64,000 nt of DNA from Silvibacterium dinghuense (lineage in GTDB: Bacteria; Acidobacteriota; Terriglobia; Terriglobales; Acidobacteriaceae). Below the pieces are notes generated by a model, which saw only the letters and a list, made by a program, of their open reading frames with translations, did no database searches and was not told where the DNA came from. Shown here in pieces: positions 45,284 through 53,710 of this stretch. Position 1 is the first letter of the stretch. Each line of letters begins with the position of its first letter. A program made the translations under genes and the position numbers. The stretch is from contig NZ_SDMK01000002.1 of the NCBI RefSeq assembly GCF_004123295.1, positions 496,001 through 560,000 on the forward strand, read 5' to 3'.

Positions 45284-45646
45284 ATGCAATATCTGCTTAT
45301 GCTGTATGCAGACGACACCCAGTGGAACAACCTGTCCCAGGAGCAGCAGCAACAGGCTGTGGCGGCCTATGGCGCCTATACACAGGCACTCCAGGAAGCC
45401 GGAGTGCATAAGGGATCGCATCGGCTGCGGCCAGCGGCAACTGCAACTACCGTGAGCCTGACAAACGGAAAAACGCAGGTGCTGGATGGACCTTTTGTAG
45501 ACACAAAAGAACAGCTGGGTGGCTATTATCTGATTGACGTACCAGATCTGAATGCAGCGCTGGCATGGGCGCGGCGTTGCCCCGGCGCTCAACACGGAAC
45601 CGTAGAAGTGCGCGCAATCTGGGAAATAAGCGAGTATCCCAGCTAG
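45284..45646 (+). CDS. YCII-related (DGPF) domain protein, partner of ECF42 sigma factor
   Basis: The ATG at 45284 follows GGAGG (45273-45277), which makes it a better start than the GTG/ATG further upstream. The 120-residue protein has the family signature: MQYLLMLYAD at the start, AYTQALQEAGV in the first helix, and QVLDGPFVDTKEQLGGYYLIDVPDLNAALAWA in the second half, including the DGPF motif. Members are small alpha/beta proteins that often sit beside ECF42 sigma factors, as here. Their biochemical role is not established. Confidence 0.9.
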   Translation: MQYLLMLYADDTQWNNLSQEQQQQAVAAYGAYTQALQEAGVHKGSHRLRPAATATTVSLTNGKTQVLDGPFVDTKEQLGGYYLIDVPDLNAALAWARRCPGAQHGTVEVRAIWEISEYPS

Positions 45647-45726
45647 CTCGATACTTCCAGGCTATGGGCTGGACTTTTGTCTATGGGATGTTGCACAGAA
45701 GTCTGGCCTGTAACAATGACGCATAC

Positions 45727-46974
45727 ATGAGCAATGCAGGTGGCGGCGTGCTGGCACATGAGGTGGCAGAGGCAACAGCACGGCATAGTTACGGAAAGCT
45801 GATAGCCTTTCTGGCTGCACGATCGGGAGATGTAGCCTCGGCTGAGGATGCGCTGGCGGATGCATTTGCAGCGGCGCTCGATCGCTGGCCGGTAGATGGA
45901 CCACCTGCAAATCCCGAGGCATGGCTCCTGACGGTAGCACGACGCAGGCTTGTCGATGATTTGCGCAAGCGGCGTAGCGATATCGGAGCCGATGCATTAG
46001 AAGCAATAGCTTCAAGCTTGTCCATTGCCGCTGAGGACATGGGTAAGATTCCGGACCGGCGACTTGCCCTGCTGTTTACCTGTGCGCATCCGGCGATTGA
46101 CGCAGGGATTCGCGCGCCACTCATGCTACAGACGGTGCTCGGCCTAGACGCTGCACGCATTGCTTCAGCCTTTCTAGTTTCTCCATCGGCCATGGGGCAG
46201 AGGCTGGTGCGCGCGAAGATCAAAATTCGCCAGGCAGGAATTCCCTTTCAAATTCCTGAACGCAACGAGCTGGGTGAACGGCTGGAAACCGTGCTGGATG
46301 CAATTTATGCCGCATTCTCGGAAGGTTGGATGGATGCCGCAGGAACAGATGTGGCGCGACGCGATCTTGCGGAAGAAGCGATCTATCTTTGCCGGCTGGT
46401 AACGGAGCTATTGCCCGACGAGCCTGAGGCATGGGGGTTGCTGGCGCTGATGCTTTATGCCGAAGCGCGGCGTGCGGGCCGCAGAGGAGCGGCTGGTGAG
46501 TACATTCCATTGGCGCAGCAGAATACGGCGCTGTGGGATGCAAGCCGGATCGAGCAGGCAGAAGCAGTGCTCCGGCATGCGAGTGCAATGGGCAGAATTG
46601 GACGTTATCAATTGGAGGCTGCGATTCAGTCGGCACATGTCGAACGGCGCCGGACAGGTCATGCGAACTGGCAGGCCGTGATGAAGTTGTACGATGCGCT
46701 GGTAACGCTGACTGCCTCTCCTGTTGCGATGTTGAATCGAGCGCTGGCGATGGCGGAGGTTTCCGGCGCGCAAACAGCGCTTGCCAGTTTGAATGAGATC
46801 GGCGCGGATGCGCGACTGATGGAATACCAACCCTATTGGGCAGCCCGGGCAGAACTGCTGTTGCAAACCGGTGCAATGGCTGAGGCACGCCATGCGTATG
46901 ACGTGGCGATTGGTATGGAACGCGATCCTTCCGTACGACAGTTTCTGGAGGCGAAACGCGCAAAAGCTATTTAG
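45727..46974 (+). CDS. ECF42-type RNA polymerase sigma factor with C-terminal TPR-like domain
   Basis: The open frame starts at 45565, within the preceding gene. The ATG at 45727 is chosen because the family begins near here, giving 415 residues. Sigma region 2 (YGKLIAFLAARSGDVASAEDALADAFAAALDRWP; NPEAWLLTVARRRLVDDLRKRR) and region 4 (LMLQTVLGLDAARIASAFLVSPSAMGQRLVRAKIKIR) are followed by a C-terminal helical extension of about 230 residues (about 190-415). This extension is the mark of the ECF42 class, in which no anti-sigma factor is used. The adjacent YCII gene is typical of the class. No strong ribosome-binding site is seen. Confidence 0.88.
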   Translation: MSNAGGGVLAHEVAEATARHSYGKLIAFLAARSGDVASAEDALADAFAAALDRWPVDGPPANPEAWLLTVARRRLVDDLRKRRSDIGADALEAIASSLSIAAEDMGKIPDRRLALLFTCAHPAIDAGIRAPLMLQTVLGLDAARIASAFLVSPSAMGQRLVRAKIKIRQAGIPFQIPERNELGERLETVLDAIYAAFSEGWMDAAGTDVARRDLAEEAIYLCRLVTELLPDEPEAWGLLALMLYAEARRAGRRGAAGEYIPLAQQNTALWDASRIEQAEAVLRHASAMGRIGRYQLEAAIQSAHVERRRTGHANWQAVMKLYDALVTLTASPVAMLNRALAMAEVSGAQTALASLNEIGADARLMEYQPYWAARAELLLQTGAMAEARHAYDVAIGMERDPSVRQFLEAKRAKAI

Positions 46975-47000
46975 CTAAGAAGTCCCAGCATCTGCTTAGC

Positions 47001-49469
47001 CTATTCCGACCGCAAAGCCTCCACCGGATTTACCCGCGCAGCGCGGCTTGCCGGCACTGCGGAGGCAATCACTGCCGCAGCAAGAATGACGAAGGCGGAT
47101 ATGAGGAATGCAAGTAATCCAGGTTGGCGCACATCTGCGATATACCTGGCGACTCCGCGCGCAAAAACCAGCCCGCACACAATCCCCACGCCGACGCCGA
47201 TTCCGGCAATCGTGAACCCTTGCAATATCACGTCCGTGAGAATGTTCCGCGGCTGCGCGCCGAGCGCCATGCGAATCCCAAACTCTCGCGTACGTCCGCT
47301 GACAGAAAATGCAAGCACACCGGCTACCCCGACAATTGAGATCAGAAGAGCGACAGCGGCGAAGCCACCGAAGACGATGGCGTTGAGCTTGTCTGGCGTC
47401 ATTACTTCTGCGCGAATGTCATCGAGTGTGCTCAATTTTTCCACGGGCTGCTCGGCCGAAATCTCGTGAATGGTCCGCGTGATAGCTGGCGCGAGAGCAT
47501 ATGGATCATCGGTCTTGGCACGCACAAATAGCCGCCCCTGCCACCCCTCCTGATCGGTAGGCTGATAAACGGTCATAGCCGGTGCAGGAATAATGTTTTC
47601 ATCATCGATATCAGGAACAATTCCAACAATGCGGCGTGGCTCGTAGCCGATTCCGACGAACTTCATCACGCCATCAGTCCAGCTCAGTTCGCGATTAAGA
47701 GCATTGCCATTCGGGAAAAGCGTCTTGGCCAGGCTTTCGCTCACAATCACGACGCGCTCGCTGCCGGCTTTGTCTGCATCCCGAAAATCGCGCCCCTCTA
47801 CGAGTGGCACGCCCAATGTATCGAAGTAACCCGGTGAGATCGAACGGAATTTCGCGTGCCAGTCATCGATTCCGTTTTTGCGCGCAGCCCCCGGGATAGC
47901 AAAGGCAAAGCTGATATCCAGTCCCTGATCGTCACGCCACGGAACGCTGAAGCCTGTGGAGACATGAGCCACGCCGGGCAACGCGCTCACGCGCCGCTGC
48001 ACATCATGGTAGAAATTTTGCACCTCCTGAGGCGTTCTCCCATAGGTGAGTACCGGTAGATTGACCGCGAGGACATGCGAAGTATCGAAGGGCGGGCGCG
48101 TATTTTCAAGCGTGTAAAGCGTGCGCATGAGTACAGCTGCTCCAGTCAGAAGCAGGAATGAAGCCGTAATCTGCATCACCGCAAAGATGCGTAACCGGCG
48201 GTTACTGCTCCCTGTACTGCTGCGTGATCCACCGCTTGCAAGGCTGGTACCGAGTTGCGCACTGGCTGAAGGAAGACGTGGAATGTAAGCGAGAAAAACC
48301 GCGGCAACCAGCGCGAGTGCAATGCCAAACCACACCAGGTTGAGGTCGAGCGTCAATCCATCCGCCCGTACCGAGAAACGCGCAGCATAGCGTCCCAGAA
48401 TAGCAACCATGGGCCATGCAAGGAGCAGGGCTGCAAAAACTCCGCTTCCGCAAAGCACAAGGCTTTCAGCCAGCAGCGAGCGGCGCAGCGATGCTGTGCT
48501 GGCTCCAAGCGCTGAGCGCACGGCCAATTCGGATTCGCGGCGAACAGTACGAGCGAGCACCAGATTCGCCACATTCGAGCAGGCAATGATGAAGAGCAAA
48601 CCAGCAGCCGCAAAAAGCACCCACAGAACAGTGTTCGCACGAGAATTGATCTGCTCATGCATGCGCTTCACTTCTATTTGGTAATGATTGTCGGGCCTGT
48701 AGACTTCTGGGTGCGCGCTCAGCATGGCGGCGTAGCGCACGCGCAATTCAGAGCGCGCGGCATCAAGTGTGGCCCCCGGCGCCAGCCGAGCGAAGACCTC
48801 CGTCATCCGATGCTCCCGGCCCGTGACCATGGTGGCAGAGAGATGATGCGGGCTCGTAACGATGTTGGCCATAATCTCAGTGGCGACTGGATATGGAACC
48901 GAAGGTTCAAGCACTCCAACGATGGTCGCGTTCCGCGGTCCAGCAAAGCTTTCAAGATGCACAGACTTGCCAATCACGCTGGGATCGCCGTGCAATGACT
49001 CCTTCCAGAAGCGATACGTCAGCACAACGGCTCCTGCTGCATTAGGACCGTCATCGGACGTTGTCAACAGCCGGCCCAGCACAGGCCGCAATCCCATGAC
49101 CTCAAAGTAGTGACCATCGACAACACCTGCTGGAATTTCGCGTGGCGTCCCCAGACCGATGATCGTAAAGTCCAGAGTCGAAAAGGTTCCGAGCTCAGTG
49201 ATGGTCTTGAGATTCTTCCCGAGATCATCGATCTCCGGAATAGAAAAAGTCGTGTTTTGCTCGCCCAGTCCGGGCGCGCTCTGCCTTAGGTAAAGCAAGC
49301 GATCCTCATCGCGATTTGCAAGAGGACGCAGCAGCACCGCACGCACTACGCTAAAGATGGCGGCGTTCGCACCGATGCCAAGCGCCAGCGTGAGGGCTAC
49401 CGTAAACCACAACGAGCGTACGCGCCATAACGAGCGTACCGCAATCTTCAGATCGTGAAGGAATAACAT
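47001..49469 (-). CDS. Large MacB/FtsX-type ABC permease without ATPase (ADOP type)
   Basis: The 822-residue protein has GAGG 7 bases before its ATG. It begins with a membrane helix (WFTVALTLALGIGANAAIFSVV), followed by a periplasmic MacB-like core (about 55-270), then three FtsX helices (about 275-400; VLWVLFAAAGLLFIIACSNVANLVLARTVRRESEL). The layout repeats: another helix, another periplasmic core, and three helices ending near AFVILAAAVIASAVPASRAARVNPVEALRSE. This duplicated form without an ATPase is common and expanded in Acidobacteria. The matching ATPase is not in the window. The substrate is unknown, possibly a lipid, peptide or drug. Confidence 0.9.
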   Translation of the reverse strand: MLFLHDLKIAVRSLWRVRSLWFTVALTLALGIGANAAIFSVVRAVLLRPLANRDEDRLLYLRQSAPGLGEQNTTFSIPEIDDLGKNLKTITELGTFSTLDFTIIGLGTPREIPAGVVDGHYFEVMGLRPVLGRLLTTSDDGPNAAGAVVLTYRFWKESLHGDPSVIGKSVHLESFAGPRNATIVGVLEPSVPYPVATEIMANIVTSPHHLSATMVTGREHRMTEVFARLAPGATLDAARSELRVRYAAMLSAHPEVYRPDNHYQIEVKRMHEQINSRANTVLWVLFAAAGLLFIIACSNVANLVLARTVRRESELAVRSALGASTASLRRSLLAESLVLCGSGVFAALLLAWPMVAILGRYAARFSVRADGLTLDLNLVWFGIALALVAAVFLAYIPRLPSASAQLGTSLASGGSRSSTGSSNRRLRIFAVMQITASFLLLTGAAVLMRTLYTLENTRPPFDTSHVLAVNLPVLTYGRTPQEVQNFYHDVQRRVSALPGVAHVSTGFSVPWRDDQGLDISFAFAIPGAARKNGIDDWHAKFRSISPGYFDTLGVPLVEGRDFRDADKAGSERVVIVSESLAKTLFPNGNALNRELSWTDGVMKFVGIGYEPRRIVGIVPDIDDENIIPAPAMTVYQPTDQEGWQGRLFVRAKTDDPYALAPAITRTIHEISAEQPVEKLSTLDDIRAEVMTPDKLNAIVFGGFAAVALLISIVGVAGVLAFSVSGRTREFGIRMALGAQPRNILTDVILQGFTIAGIGVGVGIVCGLVFARGVARYIADVRQPGLLAFLISAFVILAAAVIASAVPASRAARVNPVEALRSE

Positions 49470-49772
49470 GAAGGTCCTCGACGCTCTTCAGGCTTGGCTA
49501 ACCCTCGATCTATCCTCTTGCCACCATGCCTTGTGTTTCAAAACCAGGCCAAGTGCGTGGTCAGCGATATACGTTGATATCAACACATCAAAGAAAGTGT
49601 CAAGCCGGAAATCGACATCATGACCCTGAATTTCCACTGCCTGGTCCGTAAATCATCCTCTTCACCAGACACGAGCGCACTTCCTTCCTGATCCGCTCTC
49701 TCACGTCTCGAGGCAGCATCCCATAAACTTCTATTAGCTCAACCAGATTCCGCAAAGACAGAGGCATGAGGA
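49470..49772. other. 303-bp intergenic stretch between permease and yjbQ
   Basis: It holds the palindrome described at 49573-49584. No credible gene was found; a 63-codon frame on the minus strand (49618-49809) overlaps yjbQ and has no ribosome-binding site. The two flanking genes are divergent, so promoters for both probably lie here. Confidence 0.5.
49573..49584. promoter_or_regulatory. 12-bp perfect palindrome GTTGATATCAAC upstream of the ADOP permease
   Basis: A perfect 12-base dyad lies 104-115 bp upstream of the permease start, on the side from which the minus-strand gene is read. TATATC follows it on that strand. The symmetry is suited to a dimeric repressor. PadR regulators often accompany permeases of this kind, but none is encoded in the window, so the binding protein is unknown. 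Confidence 0.4.
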
Positions 49773-50204
49773 TTGAAGCAGTCAGTGCATAAGGTTGAAA
49801 TATCGACACGCGGCCAGGGTCTTTATGAATTTACGTCGACCATCGACGAATGGGTGGTGCGTCAAAAGATCCAGACCGGCCTGCTGACAGTATTTTGCCG
49901 GCATACTTCAGCTTCGCTTTTGATCCAGGAAAATGCCGATCCTACCGTGCGACGCGACATCAAAGCATATTTCGACCATCTCGCGCCTGAGGATGGGCCG
50001 TACATTCATACCGCAGAAGGCCCTGACGATATGCCGGCTCATCTGAAAACCGCATTGACCCAGGTGCAGTTATCCATACCAGTGATCAATGGCAACCTCG
50101 TGTTGGGTACCTGGCAAGGCGTCTACCTTTTTGAACATCGCACGCATCCTCATCGGCGAGAAATCGTGCTGCACCTGATCGGGGATGAGAGAGGAAACAG
50201 ATGA
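49773..50204 (+). CDS. yjbQ: YjbQ family (UPF0047) protein, secondary thiamine-phosphate synthase type
   Basis: The 143-residue protein starts at TTG. Family motifs are intact: GQGLYEFTSTIDEWV, GLLTVFCRHTSASLLIQENADPTVRRDIKAYF, and GTWQGVYLFEHRTHPHRREIVLHLIG. Members form compact trimers, with His residues thought to support a phosphate-type activity; the E. coli homologue has weak thiamine-phosphate synthase activity, and the main role is uncertain. The stop overlaps the next gene's ATG by 4 bases (ATGA), so it is coupled to a zinc alcohol dehydrogenase. Confidence 0.9.
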   Translation: MKQSVHKVEISTRGQGLYEFTSTIDEWVVRQKIQTGLLTVFCRHTSASLLIQENADPTVRRDIKAYFDHLAPEDGPYIHTAEGPDDMPAHLKTALTQVQLSIPVINGNLVLGTWQGVYLFEHRTHPHRREIVLHLIGDERGNR

Positions 50205-51238
50205 AGGCACTCATGCTTTCCGAATACGGAAATCTGCAGATCATGGATATCTCTGTCCCCACCTGCGCTTCCGACGAAGTGTTGATTCGAGTAGCAGCCT
50301 GTGGCATCTGTGGCAGCGATGTGCATGGCTACCAGGGCGCTTCCGGGCGTCGCATCCCGCCCATCGTAATGGGCCATGAGGCAGCCGGCATCATCGAGCG
50401 GGTAGGCGCTGAGGTAAAAGACTACAAGCCAGGCGATCGCGTCACCTTTGACTCCACCGTGTATTGCGGCAAGTGCGAATTCTGTCAGCGCGGCGAAGTG
50501 AACCTCTGTGATCATCGCCAGGTTCTCGGTGTTTCCTGCGGAGACTACCGGCGCGATGGTGCCTTCGCGGAACTGGTTGCGGTCCCAGCACGCATCCTTT
50601 ATCGACTTCCCGACCAATTCCCTTTCGAAGAAGCCGCAATGCTCGAAGCAGTATCTGTCGCTCTGCACGGCGTGCGTGTCACACAGATGAAAGGCGATGA
50701 GTCCGTGCTGGTGATCGGCGCCGGCATGATCGGTCTGCTCACAGCGCAAGCAGCAAGATCCGCTGGCTGCAATGCAGTCATGATTGCCGATGTGGATGCG
50801 GCGCGATTGAAGATCGCCAAGGAAGTCGGCATACCGGACACGCTGCATCTTGGCGGTAAAGAACTGATTCATGAAGTATTGCGTCGTACTGGAGGACGCG
50901 GTGTGGACATAGTGCTGGAGGCTGTGGGTCGAGCCGAAACCGTCGTTGCTGCCATCGAGTGCGTACGCAAAGGCGGCACTGTCACGCTCATTGGCAACAT
51001 CGAACCGGAAGTGCCGCTGCCGCTGCAACGCGTAGTCACGCGTGAAGTCCGCTTACAGGGCTCCTGCGCCTCGGCTGGCGAATATGAAGAGGCGATTCGC
51101 CTGATGAGCCATGGCGCTATCACAGTCAAGCCATTGATCTCTGCCACATCCTCGCTGGAACAGGCTTCCGACTGGTTCCGCCGCCTGCACAACCGAGAGA
51201 CCGGCCTGCTGAAGGTCGTTGTTACGCCGAACGCATAA
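50201..51238 (+). CDS. Zinc-dependent medium-chain dehydrogenase (polyol/hexonate type)
   Basis: The 345-residue protein has the catalytic zinc motifs CGICGSDVHGY and GHEAAGIIERVG, four Cys of the structural zinc (YCGKCEFCQRGEVNLC), and a Rossmann motif GAGMIGLLTAQAA. The sequence style matches polyol, threonine and idonate 5-dehydrogenases. It overlaps yjbQ and is followed 13 bp later by an SDR, while an MFS sugar-acid transporter sits convergent beyond. The pair recalls L-idonate dehydrogenase plus 5-ketogluconate reductase. The exact substrate cannot be decided from sequence. Confidence 0.9.
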   Translation: MKALMLSEYGNLQIMDISVPTCASDEVLIRVAACGICGSDVHGYQGASGRRIPPIVMGHEAAGIIERVGAEVKDYKPGDRVTFDSTVYCGKCEFCQRGEVNLCDHRQVLGVSCGDYRRDGAFAELVAVPARILYRLPDQFPFEEAAMLEAVSVALHGVRVTQMKGDESVLVIGAGMIGLLTAQAARSAGCNAVMIADVDAARLKIAKEVGIPDTLHLGGKELIHEVLRRTGGRGVDIVLEAVGRAETVVAAIECVRKGGTVTLIGNIEPEVPLPLQRVVTREVRLQGSCASAGEYEEAIRLMSHGAITVKPLISATSSLEQASDWFRRLHNRETGLLKVVVTPNA

Positions 51239-51251
51239 TAAAGGCATACGC

Positions 51252-52040
51252 ATGAGCTATAACTTCTTCGATCTCACGGGACAGGTAGCTGTGGTCACCG
51301 GCGCATCGCGCGGTTTAGGCCAGTATTTCTCACGAGCTCTCGGCCGCGCCGGTGCAAAGCTCATCATCACCAGCCGCAAAGCCGGTGACTGCGATCTGTT
51401 CCTTCAAGAACTGTCCGACCTGGGGATCGAGGCGAAGGCACTCACGCTGAATGTGCGCGAGAAAGACAGCATCTCCGCATTCGCCTCGGCTGCGGAAGCC
51501 GCTTATGGCAAGATCGATATCCTGGTAAACAACGCTGGCTGCAACATCCGCAAACCCGCGTTTGAAGTCACGTGGGAAGACTGGAACACCATCCTCGATA
51601 CGAACCTGCGTGGACCATTCTTTGTTGCACAAGCGATTGCACAAAACATGGCTCAGCGCGGCTACGGCCGCATCATTAACATCGGCTCTGTCACCAGTGT
51701 CTTCGGCTACAGCGGCCTGTCTCCCTACGGAGCCAGCCGCGGAGGCATTCGCCAGCTTACGATGAGCCTGGCCGACGACTGGGGTAAGTACGGTATCACC
51801 GTCAACGTCCTTGCCCCAGGCTGGTTCAGGACCGAACAAAACAAGGTGATGTATGAGGATGAGACCTGGGTCGAGTATCTGAAGGAGCGCATCCCCCTCA
51901 ACCGTCCCGGAAAACCCGATGATCTGGATGGCGCGATCGTCTTTCTTGCCAGCGAAGCCTCGCGCTACATGACTGGGCAGATATTGCTGGTGGATGGCGG
52001 CATCACTGTAGGCCGCACCCGTGCAACCGTGAACAAGTAG
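51252..52040 (+). CDS. SDR-family oxidoreductase (gluconate 5-dehydrogenase-like), Arg at the active-site Lys position
   Basis: The ATG at 51252 has AAAGG 7 bases before it; the frame extends upstream but overlaps the previous gene (262 residues). The cofactor motif is GASRGLG, NNAG follows, and the active-site Ser is in INIGSVTS. The Tyr segment reads SPYGASRGG: the residue four after Tyr is Arg rather than the usual Lys. A Lys is normally needed to lower the Tyr pKa, so activity may be altered, or Arg may substitute as in some gluconate 5-dehydrogenases. It probably reduces a keto sugar acid alongside the adjacent zinc dehydrogenase. Confidence 0.9.
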   Translation: MSYNFFDLTGQVAVVTGASRGLGQYFSRALGRAGAKLIITSRKAGDCDLFLQELSDLGIEAKALTLNVREKDSISAFASAAEAAYGKIDILVNNAGCNIRKPAFEVTWEDWNTILDTNLRGPFFVAQAIAQNMAQRGYGRIINIGSVTSVFGYSGLSPYGASRGGIRQLTMSLADDWGKYGITVNVLAPGWFRTEQNKVMYEDETWVEYLKERIPLNRPGKPDDLDGAIVFLASEASRYMTGQILLVDGGITVGRTRATVNK

Positions 52041-52073
52041 GCTGCCGCGTATGTTCCAACGCGCCCGGAGCGA

Positions 52074-53384
52074 TCAAAATGCATTCCCTGCTGGCGTTGC
52101 ATCTATCTTCACCGGCTCAATACGCCCCAGCATCGTCCCATAGGCAACCAGGCCCATGAGGATGTACACCGTTGGGATCACGAACGCAAGCACATAGCGA
52201 TGCGTAAGCTGCACCATCCATCCGGTCAGAATAGGTGCGGCAATCGCTGAGAGCTGGTTGGAGAAGTTCATGATCCCTCCTACCTTTCCAGCACTCGAAT
52301 TCGGCACCAGAAGCGACGGCAGGCTCCACAGAACTGGCGATGCGGCGGCGAGACCACTGATGGCGATCGTGATCGGAATCAATGCCGAGATGACGCTGTG
52401 CGCAAAGGCAGCACCTGCAATGCCCAGGCCGCAACACATGCCGCCAATCAGCACCGTCCGCCGCACTGCACTGGCATCCAGCCCACGCTTGATAAGCAAG
52501 TCCACTAGCACTCCACCAATGAGCAGCCCGCAAAGCGTAGCCACCAGCCAGGGCGCGCCGGTGTATAGGAACGACTGCCGCAACGTGATGTGCTGCGTCT
52601 GGGCCAGATAGGTCGGCAGCCAGGTCAGCAGCAGGTAAAACACATAGTTGTAGGCTCCGGAGCCGATAGCAGCTCCGATCACCTTGCGCTGGCGCAGCAA
52701 ACGGCTCAGTGGAACGGGTGGCGCAAGCATAGCCCCAACATCGTCCGCGCCTCTCTCATCCCGAATAATCTTGTGCGGGAAGAAGCGGCTTCGCTCGCGA
52801 TACAGCAATGCAAATACGGCGAGATAGCCAAATGACAGCAACCCGGTAAATCCGAAGGACCAACGCCAGCCCACCCGCAACAGGAGCAGTCCTAACAACG
52901 GTACACCGATCGCATTCGCCAGCTTTGCGGTGCTATCGAAGATGGCGGTCGCAAACGAGCGTTCCCCTGTCGGGAACCACGCTCCTACAGCTTTGGCACT
53001 TGCTGGAAAGGTTGGCGCTTCACCGATGCCCAGCAGCAGCCGCGCCGCGAAGAACACGACTAGACCGGGCGCAAAGGCTGCGGCAATGGAAGCAATCCCC
53101 CAGATCGCGGTTGATATCAGCGAGACTTTGCGCACGCCAAACTTATCCAGCACCACTCCCGTCGGCAGCTGACAGGCAGCGTAAGTCCATGAATAAGCTG
53201 CTGAGAGCTGCCCAAAGACAGCCGGTGTAATGTGGAAGCTTTCGACAAGCGCGTCATGCGATACCGAAAGATTTACGCGATCGAAGTAGTTGACCAGCAC
53301 CCCAAAACCGAGCAACAGGCCAATGGTCCAGCGATAGGGCTCAGATGAGGAGTACTCCGAGGTTAGCTCTTCGGCAATAGGCAT
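52074..53384 (-). CDS. MFS transporter, ACS-type (sugar-acid family)
   Basis: The frame starts at TTG (53444), but the ATG at 53384 gives a protein of 436 residues that begins just before the first helix, so it is preferred. The first membrane helix carries LVNYFDRVNLSVS, the signature of hexuronate/galactarate-type anion:cation symporters. The loop motif DKFGVRKVSL and about twelve helices are present. It probably imports a sugar acid for the dehydrogenase pair encoded convergently at 50201-52040. Confidence 0.9.
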   Translation of the reverse strand: MPIAEELTSEYSSSEPYRWTIGLLLGFGVLVNYFDRVNLSVSHDALVESFHITPAVFGQLSAAYSWTYAACQLPTGVVLDKFGVRKVSLISTAIWGIASIAAAFAPGLVVFFAARLLLGIGEAPTFPASAKAVGAWFPTGERSFATAIFDSTAKLANAIGVPLLGLLLLRVGWRWSFGFTGLLSFGYLAVFALLYRERSRFFPHKIIRDERGADDVGAMLAPPVPLSRLLRQRKVIGAAIGSGAYNYVFYLLLTWLPTYLAQTQHITLRQSFLYTGAPWLVATLCGLLIGGVLVDLLIKRGLDASAVRRTVLIGGMCCGLGIAGAAFAHSVISALIPITIAISGLAAASPVLWSLPSLLVPNSSAGKVGGIMNFSNQLSAIAAPILTGWMVQLTHRYVLAFVIPTVYILMGLVAYGTMLGRIEPVKIDATPAGNAF

Positions 53385-53505
53385 CTGCGCCAGTGTAGAG
53401 GAAGTCTCTGGAGGCGAACATCTGCAGATAAATCCAAATCTCAAGCAATGATTAAGACATGGAAAGAGTGATCTGCTGCGCTGAGTCTATATTTAGAAGG
53501 GAGTT

Positions 53506-53582
53506 TGGTAGCGCCATCGGGGATCGAACCCGAACTCTTCGCCTTGAGAGGGCGACGTGTTAACCAATTACACCATGGCGCC
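53506..53582 (-). tRNA. tRNA-Glu (anticodon CTC)
   Basis: A complete cloverleaf reads on the minus strand. The acceptor stem is GGCGCCA/TGGCGCT (first pair is a G-U wobble), the D arm GTGTAATTGGTTAACAC, the anticodon stem TCGCC/GGCGA with loop CTCTCAA giving CTC, and the T arm TCGGG-TTCGATC-CCCGA. A is the discriminator, and CCA is encoded at 53508-53506. It decodes GAG. Confidence 0.93.
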
Positions 53583-53610
53583 GTATTGGACCTTGGCCTG
53601 GCGGATCTCC

Positions 53611-53639
53611 TTATAAAAGGCATCCTGCGTCAGAACCAA
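53611..53639 (-). promoter_or_regulatory. Putative promoter of the tRNA-Glu gene
   Basis: On the minus strand TTGGTT (53639-53634) and TTATAA (53616-53611) are 17 bp apart, a sigma-70 spacing. The -10 element ends 28 bases before the tRNA 5' end. The -35 hexamer matches TTGACA at four of six positions. Confidence 0.4.
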
Positions 53640-53710
53640 CTTCTTGAATATAACAGAAAAATCATCTCTTAGCTGTGGATTCTTGCGCAAATACACCGTG
53701 CAACAGCCCC

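Noticed and set aside
46974-47000. GCTAAG/CTTAGC inverted repeat between convergent genes
   Set aside because: A 6-bp stem with a 15-base loop and no T tract. It is too weak to call a terminator.
49618-49809. 63-codon minus-strand frame between the permease and yjbQ
   Set aside because: It overlaps the start of yjbQ and has no ribosome-binding site. It could be a small remnant, but nothing supports it.
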